A stretch of DNA of 64,000 nucleotides from Accumulibacter phosphatis (GCF_000024165.1 NC_013194.1:4650001-4714000), one strand, 5' to 3'. Numbered from the stretch's first letter, positions 31,571 through 40,767 are shown. Translations and numbers: made by a program. The notes: generated by a model not told the origin, from the sequence alone.

Positions 31571-33460
31571 ATGACCCGTTATCCTCTGCTCGATACCATC
31601 AGCGATCCGGCACAAGTGCGCGCGCTCGACCGCCGACAATTGCCGCAACTGGCCGACGAATTGCGTGCCTTCCTCGTCGACTCGGTCTCCCGCACCGGTG
31701 GGCACCTCTCGTCGAACCTCGGTACGGTCGAACTCACCGTCGCCCTGCATCATGTCTTCGACACGCCACACGACCGCCTGGTCTGGGACGTCGGCCACCA
31801 GACCTACGCCCACAAGGTGCTCACCGGCCGTCGTGCCGGCATGGCCAAACTGCGCATGCACGGTGGTGTTTCCGGGTTTCCGAAGCGCAGCGAGAGCCGC
31901 TATGACACCTTCGGCGTCGGCCATTCCTCGACCTCGATTTCTGCCGCTCTGGGGATGGCGCTGGCCGCCAAGATCAAGGGCGAGACGCGCAAAGTCGTGG
32001 CAATCATCGGCGATGGCGCGATGTCGGCCGGCCAGGCCTTTGAGGCGCTGAACAACGCCGGCGTCGCCGACGCCGACATGCTGGTCATCCTCAACGACAA
32101 TGACATGTCGATCTCGCCGCCCGTGGGCGCGTTGAACCGCTATCTGGCGCGCCTTTTTTCCGGGAGCACCTTCAACGCTGCCCGCAAGGCCGGCGAAAAG
32201 ATCCTCGACTTCTCGCCTTCCCTGCGCGAGTTCGCCAAGCGTGCCGAAGAGCACGTCAAGGGGATGCTGACGCCGGGAACGCTGTTCGAGGAACTGGGGC
32301 TGAACTACATCGGCCCGATTGACGGCCACGACCTGGAGTCGCTGGTGCCGACACTGCAGAACCTGAAGCATCTCAAGGGGCCGCAGTTCCTGCACGTGAT
32401 CACCAAGAAAGGCCAGGGATACAAGCTGGCTGAGGTCGACCCGATTCTCTACCACGGGGTTTCGAAGTTCAAGCCCGAGGTCGGCATCGCCGGCGGGCCG
32501 ACTGGTGCCAAGCCGACCTACACGCAGGTTTTCGGGGACTGGCTGTGCGACATGGCCGCCGCCGACCCGCGACTCGTCGGCATTACGCCGGCAATGCGTG
32601 AAGGCTCCGGCCTGCTGCGCTTCAGCGAACGCTACCCGCAGCGTTATTACGATGTCGGGATCGCCGAGCAGCACGCCGTCACCTTCGCCGCCGGCCTGGC
32701 GTGCGAAGGGCTGCGGCCGGTGCTGGCCATCTATTCGACTTTCCTGCAGCGTGGTTACGACCAACTGGTGCACGACGTCGCCCTGCAGAATCTGCCGGTG
32801 GTTTTCGCGCTCGACCGCGGCGGACTGGTTGGTGCCGATGGGCCAACGCACCACGGCGCATTCGACATTTCCTTTCTCACCTGCATCCCGAACCTGGTGG
32901 TCATGACGCCGACCGACGAGGACGAGTGCCGCAAGATGCTGACTACGGCCTATCGTCTCGACGGTCCGAGCGCCGTTCGCTACCCGCGCGGCACCGGTCC
33001 CGGGGTCGCCATCGAAAAGGCACTCGTCGGGCTGCCGGTCGGCAAGGGCGAAATCCGTCGCCGCGGACGCGACGTTGCGCTCCTTGCTTTTGGCAGCATG
33101 CTGACGCCGGCCCTCGCGGCTGGCGAAGATATCGACGCCAGCGTGGCCAACATGCGTTTCGTCAAGCCAATCGACCGTGAGCTGATCCTTGCCCTGGCGG
33201 CGGAACATTCGCTGCTGGTCAGCGTCGAAGAGAATGCCGTGATCGGTGGCGCTGGCTCCGAGGTCGAACGGGTTCTCGAGGAGATCGCCAGCCCAACGCG
33301 CTTGTTGCGGCTGGGCATCCCCGACCACTTCATCGAGCATGGCGATCAGGCGCTGCTGCTGGCGGAAGTTGGCCTCGACCGGGACGGCATTGTCGCTGCG
33401 GTGCGCGCCCGTCAGAACAGCATAGCGGCGGAGCAGCAGAGCGATCCGCCCACAGAATAA
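31571..33460 (+). CDS. dxs: 1-deoxy-D-xylulose-5-phosphate synthase
   Basis: A 629-residue thiamine-diphosphate enzyme making DXP from pyruvate and glyceraldehyde 3-phosphate, the first step of the MEP isoprenoid pathway. DVGHQTYAHKVLTGR, GHSSTSISAALGMA and the TPP motif IIGDGAMSAGQAFEALNN are present, as are the transketolase pyrimidine-binding segment VGIAEQHAVTFAAGLA and a C-terminal transketolase domain. Full length. It lies 64 bases after ispA and 15 bases before folE2 in one unit. Confidence 0.96.
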   Translation: MTRYPLLDTISDPAQVRALDRRQLPQLADELRAFLVDSVSRTGGHLSSNLGTVELTVALHHVFDTPHDRLVWDVGHQTYAHKVLTGRRAGMAKLRMHGGVSGFPKRSESRYDTFGVGHSSTSISAALGMALAAKIKGETRKVVAIIGDGAMSAGQAFEALNNAGVADADMLVILNDNDMSISPPVGALNRYLARLFSGSTFNAARKAGEKILDFSPSLREFAKRAEEHVKGMLTPGTLFEELGLNYIGPIDGHDLESLVPTLQNLKHLKGPQFLHVITKKGQGYKLAEVDPILYHGVSKFKPEVGIAGGPTGAKPTYTQVFGDWLCDMAAADPRLVGITPAMREGSGLLRFSERYPQRYYDVGIAEQHAVTFAAGLACEGLRPVLAIYSTFLQRGYDQLVHDVALQNLPVVFALDRGGLVGADGPTHHGAFDISFLTCIPNLVVMTPTDEDECRKMLTTAYRLDGPSAVRYPRGTGPGVAIEKALVGLPVGKGEIRRRGRDVALLAFGSMLTPALAAGEDIDASVANMRFVKPIDRELILALAAEHSLLVSVEENAVIGGAGSEVERVLEEIASPTRLLRLGIPDHFIEHGDQALLLAEVGLDRDGIVAAVRARQNSIAAEQQSDPPTE

Positions 33461-33475
33461 CCACCAGGAGCAGCA

Positions 33476-34294
33476 ATGAACGCACCCGAAACCCCACGCA
33501 GCCCAGCCGTCATGGCCGACGTCCAGGGCTCGGCCGATACCCGACGACTGGCCATCAACAAGGTCGGGATCAAGGCAATTCGCCACCCGGTGAAGGTGCT
33601 CGACAAATCCGGCGGGGTACAGCACACGATTGCCATGTTCAACATGTACGTAAGCCTGCCGCACAACTTCAAGGGAACGCACATGTCGCGCTTCGTGGAG
33701 ATTCTCAATAGCCACGAACGCGAAATCTCGGTCGAAAACTTCCCCGCCATGTTGCGTGAAATGGTGGATCGACTGGAAGCCGAGACCGGCCACATCGAAA
33801 TGAGCTTCCCGTACTTCATCAACAAGGCGGCGCCGGTCTCCGGCGTGCAAAGCCTGATGGACTACGACGTGACGCTGATCGGCGAGATCGCGCACGGACG
33901 AATCGAATCGACGATCAAGGTCGCCATTCCGGTCACCAGTCTCTGCCCATGCTCAAAGGAGATTTCCGAGCGCGGGGCGCATAATCAGCGCTCGCAGGTC
34001 ACGGTCACCGTGCTCATCAACGACCATCTGTGGATCGAGGAACTGGTCCAGTTCGTCGAGGGCGAGGCTTCGTGCGAGCTCTACGGACTGCTCAAGCGTC
34101 CCGACGAGAAATACGTCACCGAAAGGGCCTATGACAACCCGAAGTTCGTCGAGGACATGGTGCGCGACGTGGCGGCTCGGCTCAACGCCGAGCGGCGAAT
34201 CGACGCCTACGTCGTCGAATCGGAGAATTTCGAGTCGATCCACAACCACTCGGCGTACGCGCTGATCGAGAACGACAAGCGGCTCGCTGCCTGA
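33476..34294 (+). CDS. folE2: GTP cyclohydrolase I, type IB
   Basis: A 272-residue GTP cyclohydrolase FolE2, the metal-flexible alternative to FolE for the first step of folate (and queuosine) synthesis. Signature segments are KVLDKSGGVQHTIAMFNMYVSLP, the catalytic Cys region SLCPCSKEISERGAHNQRS, and the C-terminal NHSAYALIEN. FolE2 is Zur-controlled in some bacteria because it works without zinc, but no dyad like those at 7011 and 10801 is seen before it here, and it reads as the last gene of the ispA-dxs unit. Confidence 0.94.
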   Translation: MNAPETPRSPAVMADVQGSADTRRLAINKVGIKAIRHPVKVLDKSGGVQHTIAMFNMYVSLPHNFKGTHMSRFVEILNSHEREISVENFPAMLREMVDRLEAETGHIEMSFPYFINKAAPVSGVQSLMDYDVTLIGEIAHGRIESTIKVAIPVTSLCPCSKEISERGAHNQRSQVTVTVLINDHLWIEELVQFVEGEASCELYGLLKRPDEKYVTERAYDNPKFVEDMVRDVAARLNAERRIDAYVVESENFESIHNHSAYALIENDKRLAA

Positions 34295-34317
34295 GCGGCT
34301 GACCCCGCAAAAGCAAA

Positions 34318-34343
34318 GTGGCGAAGTCTCGCGACTCCGCCAC
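34318..34343. terminator. Terminator hairpin between folE2 and rplS
   Basis: GTGGCGAAGTC and GACTCCGCCAC pair over 11 positions with one mismatch and a four-base loop. On the minus strand it is followed by a T-rich stretch (TTTGCTTTT), suiting the end of the rpsP-rplS operon. Confidence 0.65.
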
Positions 34344-34396
34344 ATTCCGTGTTGCGTCGGCAGCGGCTGGTCCAGCATTGCCACCGCCAGAAACCG

Positions 34397-34762
34397 TCAG
34401 CGCTGTTTGCGCGTCAGCTTTTCCTTGATCCGCGCCGACTTGCCCGAACGCTCGCGCAGGTAGTAGAGCTTGGCACGGCGTACGTCACCACGACGCTTGA
34501 CTTCAATCGCGGCCACCAGCGGCGAGTAGGTCTGGAAAGTGCGCTCGACCCCCTCTCCCGAGGAAACCTTGCGGACGATGAAACTCGAGTTCAGACCCCG
34601 ATTGCGCTTGGCAATCACCACGCCCTCGTAAGCCTGCAGGCGCTCGCGTGCGCCTTCCTTCACCTTCACCTGGACGACGACAGTATCGCCCGGCCCGAAT
34701 ACCGGAATCACCTTGCCCAGGCGGGCAATTTCCTCTTGTTCAAGTTGCTCGATCAGATTCAT
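34397..34762 (-). CDS. rplS: Ribosomal protein bL19
   Basis: A 121-residue ribosomal protein at the 30S-50S interface. It contains the family segments FGPGDTVVVQVKVKEGARERLQAYEGVVIAKRNRGL and FIVRKVSSGEGVERTFQTYSP, and ends LYYLRERSGKSARIKEKL. The ATG at 34762 (MNLIEQLEQEE) is chosen over one nine codons upstream because it matches the usual L19 start. It is the last gene of the rpsP-rimM-trmD-rplS operon. Confidence 0.97.
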   Translation of the reverse strand: MNLIEQLEQEEIARLGKVIPVFGPGDTVVVQVKVKEGARERLQAYEGVVIAKRNRGLNSSFIVRKVSSGEGVERTFQTYSPLVAAIEVKRRGDVRRAKLYYLRERSGKSARIKEKLTRKQR

Positions 34763-34785
34763 TTTGTAAACTCCATGCATGCGAA

Positions 34786-35592
34786 TCACGTTTTATTGTC
34801 CTGACCGCATTGCTCCTGAAACTGCACCAGGAGTTGCGTTTCCGATTTCGAAAGCAAACGCCTCGCCAACAACTCGGGGCGTCGCTGCCATGTCCGACCC
34901 AGCGCCTGTGCCAGACGCCAGCGTCGTACTTCCTCGTGGTGGCCGGAAAGCAGAACGTCCGGCACCCGTCGCCCGTTATGCTCCTCGGGCCGCGTATAGT
35001 GCGGACAGTCCAGCAATCCCTCCACAAAGGAATCCTGTTGCGCCGACTCGGCGTCGTTCAGTACTCCCGGCAATTGCCTGACGACGGCATCAATCAGCGC
35101 CATCGCCGGGATTTCGCCTCCCGAAAGGACGAAGTCACCGATCGAAATCTCCTCGTCGACGCACGCCTCGATCAATCGCTCGTCAATTCCTTCATAGCGG
35201 CCGCAGACCAGAACCAACGCCTGATCCACACTTGCCAACTGCATCACTCGCTGATGGGTCAGCAAGGCACCCTGTGGAGACAAACACACGACGCGACTGC
35301 GAAACACTCCGGCGGCTTGCTGACGCTCACGCGCCGCCTTGATCGCTGCCTCCAGCGGAGCCAACATCATCACCATCCCCGGCCCTCCCCCATACGGGCG
35401 ATCATCAACCGTGCGATGCCGATCACAGGTGAAATCGCGCGGATTCCATAGATCGAGGGTCCAGCGCCCGGCTTCCAGAGCTCGTCGGGTAACTCCCGAA
35501 AGCGTCAGCGCGGTAAACATTTCAGGGAACAATGTCACGACATCAAGCACCAACGGCGCCGCCTCGGGCGGCACCCTTCCTGCCGAACTCAC
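34786..35592 (-). CDS. trmD: tRNA (guanine-N1-)-methyltransferase
   Basis: A 268-residue SPOUT-fold enzyme methylating G37 of tRNAs. VVTLFPEMF, DDRPYGGGPGMVMM, VCGRYEGIDERL and IGDFVLSGGEIPAM are the conserved knot and substrate segments. A GTG start overlaps the rimM stop (GTGA); the annotated N-terminus is about 14 residues longer than usual. rplS follows after 23 bases. Confidence 0.96.
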   Translation of the reverse strand: MSSAGRVPPEAAPLVLDVVTLFPEMFTALTLSGVTRRALEAGRWTLDLWNPRDFTCDRHRTVDDRPYGGGPGMVMMLAPLEAAIKAARERQQAAGVFRSRVVCLSPQGALLTHQRVMQLASVDQALVLVCGRYEGIDERLIEACVDEEISIGDFVLSGGEIPAMALIDAVVRQLPGVLNDAESAQQDSFVEGLLDCPHYTRPEEHNGRRVPDVLLSGHHEEVRRWRLAQALGRTWQRRPELLARRLLSKSETQLLVQFQEQCGQDNKT

Positions 35593-36161
35593 CAGTCCAA
35601 TTCCCAGTCAACGCGAACAAATCGTCCGGGCAGGTCGACAGCGAGGACGACGGCGGCAACAAATGGCAACAGCCTTTCGCCCTGCTGCCCATCGCCGACC
35701 CGCATCACGGCGTTCGCCGGCGTGTCCAGCAGCCCGATGATCCGACCCAGCGACTCGCCGCGCGAATTGATGACGGCGAGTCCGACCAGATCCGCCCAAT
35801 AGTATTCGCCGGCCGCCGTCGGCGGCAAAGCCGCGCGAGGAACGCCGACCAGCTTACCGCAACTGGCCTCGGCAGCCGTCCGATCGACCACACCCGCCAG
35901 CTCGGCAATCAACATGTCATTGTGCAGCCGGCACTTGAGCAGTCGCGTCTGTTGCCAAGCCTCGGGAGCATCGCCTTCGCTCGCAAGCCACCAGTGGGTA
36001 AGCCTCGACCAACCTGACGGATCGTCGGCAAAGGGACAGACCCGGAGCGCACCTTGTACTCCATAGGGAGCAACGATCTTGCCGAGAACAATGATGTCAG
36101 CAGGCGCGTCGTCTGCGGCGACCGCCGACGCGGCCGCGTCAACCAGGGAACTGGGCGACAA
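35589..36161 (-). CDS. rimM: Ribosome maturation factor RimM
   Basis: A 190-residue 16S rRNA-processing factor that binds ribosomal protein S19. The N-terminal barrel is IIVLGKIVAPYGVQGALRVCPF, and the PRC-barrel part starts with YYWADLVGLAVINSRGESLG. It starts at a TTG three bases after the rpsP stop and overlaps trmD at its end. The first 20 residues are Ala/Ser-rich and poorly conserved, so translation might start a little further in. Confidence 0.94.
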   Translation of the reverse strand: MSPSSLVDAAASAVAADDAPADIIVLGKIVAPYGVQGALRVCPFADDPSGWSRLTHWWLASEGDAPEAWQQTRLLKCRLHNDMLIAELAGVVDRTAAEASCGKLVGVPRAALPPTAAGEYYWADLVGLAVINSRGESLGRIIGLLDTPANAVMRVGDGQQGERLLPFVAAVVLAVDLPGRFVRVDWELDW

Positions 36162-36164
36162 GGC

Positions 36165-36419
36165 TCAGGCTGCCGCCTTCGCAGCCGACTGCTTCAGCAA
36201 GCGGGCAACGGTCTGCGACGGCTGAGCGCCTTGCTCCCGCCAATAGCTGAGCCTATCGGTGGCAACATACAGACCCTGCTCCTTGTCGGAAGCGAGCGGG
36301 TTGTAAAAACCGATACGTTCGATAAAGCGGCCATCGCGACGAGCGCGCGCGTCAGCCACCACCATGTTGTAGAAGGGGCGCTTCTTCGCGCCACCACGGG
36401 CCAAGCGAATTACTACCAT
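36165..36419 (-). CDS. rpsP: Ribosomal protein bS16
   Basis: An 84-residue 30S protein starting MVVIRLARGGAKKRPFYNMVVAD, with RRDGRFIERIGFYNPL. The ATG at 36419 has GGGAGAG 8 bases upstream and is preferred to the far longer open frame that runs into the neighbouring element. It heads the rpsP-rimM-trmD-rplS operon, whose promoter region is abutted by a transposase element (see the -10 site at 36454-36459). Confidence 0.97.
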   Translation of the reverse strand: MVVIRLARGGAKKRPFYNMVVADARARRDGRFIERIGFYNPLASDKEQGLYVATDRLSYWREQGAQPSQTVARLLKQSAAKAAA

Positions 36420-36453
36420 GAACAGTCTCTCCCGAATCGAGAAAAAAGGTGAG

Positions 36454-36459
36454 ATTATA
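36454..36459 (-). promoter_or_regulatory. -10 box of the rpsP operon
   Basis: TATAAT on the minus strand, 35 bases before the rpsP ATG. At the expected 17-base spacing, no TTGACA-like hexamer is present; the position reads GGCCCC and lies at the edge of the adjacent transposase element. Confidence 0.5.
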
Positions 36460-36472
36460 ACAATAAAGTGAG

Positions 36473-38052
36473 TGTCGGGGCCGATGTTAGCCTTGTCCAA
36501 CGTGGTATGAGCCTGAACGAGGATCGTGTTTCCACCCAGGAATGAGCCTGAGCGAAAGAAATTGCGGGTGAAGTGAGGTGTGGGTTGATCATCGCAAGGA
36601 TGGTGATCAACATGAACGAAGCACGGCTGACCACGATCGAGCAGATCGAGCAGTTTCTCACCGCCAGCGGCTCGATAGAGTTCTCGGCGGCAGACGACAA
36701 CGGCGAGCGGTATGGGCACATCAGTCGCGTCCTCGCACGTTTTGACTACCCCGGTCGCAACAAGCGCGAGCGCGGCGTGCTGCTGAGGTACCTGCAGCAC
36801 ACCAGCGGCTACAGTCGGGCTCAGGTGACCCGCCTGGTGACCCGTTGGCAGTGTAACCGCCTGGCGGCGGTCCCCTTGGTCAAGCGCTACCGTGCGCCTG
36901 CCGCGCCCTTTGCACGCAAGTACACCGCCGTCGACGTGGCGTTGCTCGTGGAGATGGACCAGGCCCATGAAGACGTCTGCGGGCCGGCCATCGCGCACCT
37001 TCTGCAACGGGCCTACCGGGACTATGACGATCCCCGTTACGAGCGCCTGGCCAAGCTGTCCGTCTCGCACCTGTACAACCTGCGCAAGAGCGCCGGCTAT
37101 CAGGCCCGGCGCAGGAGCTTCACCAAGACCCGCCCGGTGTGCAACGCGATCGGCGTTCGCAAAGCCCCCGGCCCGGAGGGACGCGCCGGCTTTGTACGCA
37201 TCGATACCGTTCATCAGGGCGATCAGGACGGCGTCAAGGGCGTCTATCACATCACCTGCGTCGATGCCGTCAGCCAGTGGCAGGTCGAGGCATGCGTAGA
37301 AGGCATCAGCGAGGCCTTTCTGTTGCCGGTGCTGGCTTTGATCATCGATCAGTTCCCGTTCGTCATTGTCGGTTTTCACTCCGACAACGGCTCCGAGTAC
37401 ATCAATCATCACGTTGCGAGCCTACTCGAGAAGCTGCGCATCGAGCAAACCAAGTCACGCTCCCGGCACAGTAACGACAACGCCCTGGCCGAGAGCAAGA
37501 ATGCCAGCGTGGTCCGCAAGCACATGGGCTACGACCATATCCCGCAGGCGTACGCCAAGCCGATCAACGCGTTCTACCAGGATACCTTCAATCCCTGGCT
37601 CAATCTGCACCGCCCGTGCCTGTTCGCGACCTTGATCACCAATGACAAGGGCAAGACCGTCAAGCGCTACAAGCCTCAGGAGGTGAAGACGCCACTCGAG
37701 TGTTTGACCCAGCTGGCGCCACTGGGTCGGGTCACCTTCAAGCCGGGCATCACCTTGGAGGCCTTGCAGATTCAGGCCAGGTCACAAACCGATCTGGCGG
37801 CCGCCCAGGCCATGCAATCCGCCAAGCGCGAACTCTTTGCCGGCTTCGTCAAACCCAAGCGCCGAGCCTGACACGTACCGGCGACGACGCCAGCCGAAAG
37901 CCTGCCGCGCTGCGCTTGACAGACGGACGAATGGCTGCGCCATCTGCCCGCCGGAAGCCCTGCGGGCAGCAAAGCGTACAACCGGAATAAATATTCCCTT
38001 AACACCCAAGATCAAAACCAACCCGCCAGGATCATCTCAACGCCCCCGGCGG
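36473..38052 (+). mobile_element. Insertion element with single integrase-type transposase
   Basis: One DDE transposase gene with non-coding flanks. Possible imperfect inverted ends are TGTCGGGGCCGATG (36473 on) and the complement of the sequence ending near 38052 (CCGCCGGGGGCGTTG), matching at about ten of fourteen positions. ATGAGCCTGA occurs twice on the left (around 36508 and 36543), with a related ATGATCCTGG on the complementary strand at the right, suggesting transposase-binding sites. No target duplication is visible, so both edges are approximate. Confidence 0.55.
36600..37871 (+). CDS. DDE integrase-type transposase
   Basis: A transposase of about 420 residues, beginning near MVINMNEARLTTIEQIEQFL (ATG at 36600 or 36612). 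An N-terminal helical DNA-binding region (RGVLLRYLQHTSGYSRAQVTRLVTRW) leads to a catalytic core with Asp in VRIDTVHQGD, Asp in FHSDNGSEY and Glu in NALAESKN; the last two are separated by 35 residues. The C-terminus is basic. The frame is intact, so the element may still be mobile. It is transcribed divergently from rpsP, immediately next to its promoter. Confidence 0.85.
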   Translation: MVINMNEARLTTIEQIEQFLTASGSIEFSAADDNGERYGHISRVLARFDYPGRNKRERGVLLRYLQHTSGYSRAQVTRLVTRWQCNRLAAVPLVKRYRAPAAPFARKYTAVDVALLVEMDQAHEDVCGPAIAHLLQRAYRDYDDPRYERLAKLSVSHLYNLRKSAGYQARRRSFTKTRPVCNAIGVRKAPGPEGRAGFVRIDTVHQGDQDGVKGVYHITCVDAVSQWQVEACVEGISEAFLLPVLALIIDQFPFVIVGFHSDNGSEYINHHVASLLEKLRIEQTKSRSRHSNDNALAESKNASVVRKHMGYDHIPQAYAKPINAFYQDTFNPWLNLHRPCLFATLITNDKGKTVKRYKPQEVKTPLECLTQLAPLGRVTFKPGITLEALQIQARSQTDLAAAQAMQSAKRELFAGFVKPKRRA

Positions 38053-38393
38053 AATCCGTTAGACTGCCCTTTTCAACCCCTCAGCCCACATCACCGCGTC
38101 ACCCACTCCGTCGCTCCTTCAGGCTCATACCTGAATTGGAAAATACTATGTTCGCATCGCTCTGCGCCGCCGGAGTTCGTGGAGGAACTCCACCAGCGGG
38201 CGGACTGCTACCACAGGAAGTTGGCCACCCCAACAAACGCGAAGGTATAATTCTGGAAACGGTAGCCAAAGGCCAAAATATTGATTTTATGATGCCCGCC
38301 CCGATCTGACGCCGCACGCTCAGTGCGCCGCCGGGTCAGGGCGCGGAGATGCCGACCGTCTGACGACGCAAGACCTCTTTGGCAGGTAGCCTG
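38053..38393. other. Gap between transposase element and unknown gene
   Basis: About 340 bases with no gene I can defend. A 53-codon open frame starts at 38148, but it has no family resemblance or ribosome-binding site. The promoter of the following gene must lie here. Confidence 0.5.
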
Positions 38394-39920
38394 ATGACCA
38401 ACACCACTTTCAACGCCACCGGCACCGCTGACAACCTTGCCAAGCACTCGGGCATCCGAACCATACTGCAATGGCTGGCGGAACCACCTGCGCCGCACCC
38501 CGCCGATGAACTCCCGTCGCTGCGAGCCAATCTCAAGGCCTGGCGTGACGTCGGCGGAACACCGCAACAGAGAGCCCGCGCTCTCGATGGCTTGTACAGG
38601 CGTAGTTGCTCAGTCATTGACGACCTGCTGCCCTCGCTGACCGACCTGACCTTGCCCGTGCCGGCAAAGGCGCGACGAGTCGTCCGCAGCGTTCTGGATC
38701 TGCTGCAGATGCTCGCGGACGAGACCCTTGTGCTGCCGAATGGGGTCGGCGTCGATCGGGTTGATCCGATTGAGCGCATGACGACGCTCGATCTGGCAGT
38801 CTGGCGAAGCCTGAACGCGCTCGCTCGGCAGTTGCTGATCGGCCATATGATCGCCGCCCCCGCGCGCAGCGGCACCTGGCAACAGTTGCATCAGACCTTT
38901 GCGGTGGCGCGCGCACAGAAGCTGCACACCCTCGTTCCGGAAGGTGCCGCCAGCAGCCCTCAGCACCTCTACCATGCGGCTGTCCTGCTCGGCTGCGCCC
39001 AGCCCGCCTCACTGACGGCGCGGGAAGTCCTGTTCCTTGCTGCCTACTTCGACCGCTTTGCCGACGAGATTGAACCGATTGCCGCCGCCGCCGCGGTCCA
39101 GCCTGGCACTTTCTGGATCGACCCGCAGCGCGATCTACCCGCCATCTCCTGTTCGCGTCGGCTCGCCCCGCCGACCGTCGCTCTGGACGGCCTGTCCTGC
39201 GCCCGCCTCACTGCGCTGCTAAAGACACAGATTGCAAAACTTGATGACGGAACACCGGCACAAGCTATCGGTTTGCCTGATTTCGCGGGCACGCCGGCCG
39301 GACTCGGCGTCCTTCGCCGCCTGGCGGGCCGCTGGAGCGATTCTGGCAAGAGACGCTTCCAGCGCCGCCGGCAGAATCACCGCACGATCCTGAGTTCCGG
39401 CATCGACGGCCTCTGGCAACTCTGCCAGACAGGAGAGGCGGCCGATCTGGAATTGTCTACCTGGATGATTACCAACGAAAGCCCCGACGGTTACGCCGTA
39501 ATGCACGTCTCCGGCAAGACCGGGGCATTGTCGGTCGGTGACATTGCCGCAGTTCGTACGGGCGGAGAGCAGAATTGGCAGATCTGTCTGGTCCGCTGGG
39601 CGGTATCGGAGAACCCCGAACATCTTGAGTTGGGGCTCCAGATCCTCGCGCCAAGAGCTGTTCCCGCTATCCTCGCGCAGCCGTCTGATGCCCTGGGAAC
39701 CCAGCACCTGCGAGTCCTCATCCTGCCCGAAATACCGTTGCTGCGATCCAGCCAGTTACTGGTCGTCGCGTCGGGCGCCTTGCCGAAGCAGCGTCAGAAG
39801 CTGATTCTGGTGATCGAGAAAGGCAATCTCGTCGTCCGCGAAGTCAAGCGCACCAACGTTGACGAGCAGACCGGCAGCGTCGACATCCTGTCGATCGAAC
39901 CTGACGAAAATCCCTTCTAG
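38394..39920 (+). CDS. Conserved protein of unknown function, 508 residues
   Basis: I do not recognise this protein. It has no signal peptide or membrane segment. The first 300 residues are helical and rich in Ala and Leu (LPVPAKARRVVRSVLDLLQML, LDLAVWRSLNALARQLLIGHM). A basic patch near residue 315 (SGKRRFQRRRQNHRT) is followed by a compact beta-rich C-terminal domain: LSTWMITNESPDGYAVMHVSGKTGALSVGDIAAVR. That segment loosely recalls PilZ-type domains, in which case cyclic di-GMP binding could be considered, but the canonical RxxxR and D/NxSxxG motifs are not clearly present. An alternative start lies at 38379. It is convergent with the YihY-like gene, overlapping by four bases. Confidence 0.65.
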   Translation: MTNTTFNATGTADNLAKHSGIRTILQWLAEPPAPHPADELPSLRANLKAWRDVGGTPQQRARALDGLYRRSCSVIDDLLPSLTDLTLPVPAKARRVVRSVLDLLQMLADETLVLPNGVGVDRVDPIERMTTLDLAVWRSLNALARQLLIGHMIAAPARSGTWQQLHQTFAVARAQKLHTLVPEGAASSPQHLYHAAVLLGCAQPASLTAREVLFLAAYFDRFADEIEPIAAAAAVQPGTFWIDPQRDLPAISCSRRLAPPTVALDGLSCARLTALLKTQIAKLDDGTPAQAIGLPDFAGTPAGLGVLRRLAGRWSDSGKRRFQRRRQNHRTILSSGIDGLWQLCQTGEAADLELSTWMITNESPDGYAVMHVSGKTGALSVGDIAAVRTGGEQNWQICLVRWAVSENPEHLELGLQILAPRAVPAILAQPSDALGTQHLRVLILPEIPLLRSSQLLVVASGALPKQRQKLILVIEKGNLVVREVKRTNVDEQTGSVDILSIEPDENPF

Positions 39921-40759
39921 GCCGGCGAAATGCTTTCTCGTTCCGCCCTGAACTCAGGGAGTGTCGCCGCAACGAGAGCCCCCATGAGGACTACGGCCCA
40001 GGACAGATAGAGCCAGAGAAGGAACAGCGGCAGGGTGGCAAAAGCGCCGTACACGGCGGCGTACGAGGGAAAATTGGAGAGGTACAGCTCGAAGGCCTTC
40101 TGCATCAGGAGGAAGCCGAGCGCCGCCACGAGGCCCGCGCACGCCGCGTCGCGCGGCGCCACCCGAGTGTTGGGCAGCGCATGGTAGAGCCCACCAAGAA
40201 ACAGACTGGCAACCATCAGTCCGAGCGCCTTGAACAGCAGGCGCCGCAGCCACGGCGGTTCGTCCAGCCAGCCAAGCGAGGTGGTGACCGCATAGGACGT
40301 GGCCAGCAACACACCGCCGATCACCAGCGGCCATAAGGCAATCAAGCCCGCAAAGAGCCGCAGTCGGTGCCACCATGGACGCGTTTCGGTGACCGACCAA
40401 ACGTGGTTGAAGACCCGCTCGATGGTCAGCAACAACAGCAGAGCCGTCGCCACCAGCGCGATCGACCCGACCGCAGTGACATTCACTGCCTGATGGGAAA
40501 ACTGCAGCACGTAGTCGATGATCATTCCGGCACTGCGCTCGGGCAGGAGGCTGCGGGCCAGAAACTGCGCCAATTGATCGAGCATGCTCGGAAAGAATGG
40601 GACGAGAGCGACTATGCTGAGAATTACGGCAACCAGTGGCACCAGCGAGAGAAGCGTAGTGAAGGCGAGACTGGCACTGATCTGGTCAAAATTCTCCTCG
40701 ACGAAACGACGCGCAACGCGCAGGACGAAACGACGCCAGGGAAAACGTTCAGCGGCCAT
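39917..40759 (-). CDS. YihY/RNase BN-like inner-membrane protein
   Basis: A 280-residue membrane protein of the UPF0761/YihY family with six helices. FDQISASLAFTTLLSLVPLVAVILSI and YAAVYGAFATLPLFLLWLYLSWAVVLMGA are family signatures. The name ribonuclease BN was given in error to this family; no nuclease residues are present and its function is unknown. The ATG at 40759 lies only 20 bases from the divergent wrbA start, so the promoters overlap. The frame could also begin further upstream, inside wrbA. Confidence 0.87.
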   Translation of the reverse strand: MAAERFPWRRFVLRVARRFVEENFDQISASLAFTTLLSLVPLVAVILSIVALVPFFPSMLDQLAQFLARSLLPERSAGMIIDYVLQFSHQAVNVTAVGSIALVATALLLLLTIERVFNHVWSVTETRPWWHRLRLFAGLIALWPLVIGGVLLATSYAVTTSLGWLDEPPWLRRLLFKALGLMVASLFLGGLYHALPNTRVAPRDAACAGLVAALGFLLMQKAFELYLSNFPSYAAVYGAFATLPLFLLWLYLSWAVVLMGALVAATLPEFRAERESISPA

Positions 40760-40767
40760 GAGGCCGT

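Noticed and set aside
31487..33895. 802-codon minus-strand frame across dxs and folE2
   Set aside because: Antisense shadow of dxs and folE2, whose motifs are complete.
33476..34294. folE2 as a member of the zinc regulon
   Set aside because: FolE2 is Zur-controlled in some bacteria, but no TGCAAC-type dyad lies before it or before the ispA-dxs unit.
37944..37969. Hairpin CTGCCCGC/GCGGGCAG after the second transposase
   Set aside because: Eight-base stem without a T-run; too weak to call a terminator.
38148..38309. 53-codon open frame (MFASLCAAGVRGG...) between the second element and the unknown gene
   Set aside because: No ribosome-binding site, no family resemblance, and its length is expected by chance in GC-rich DNA.
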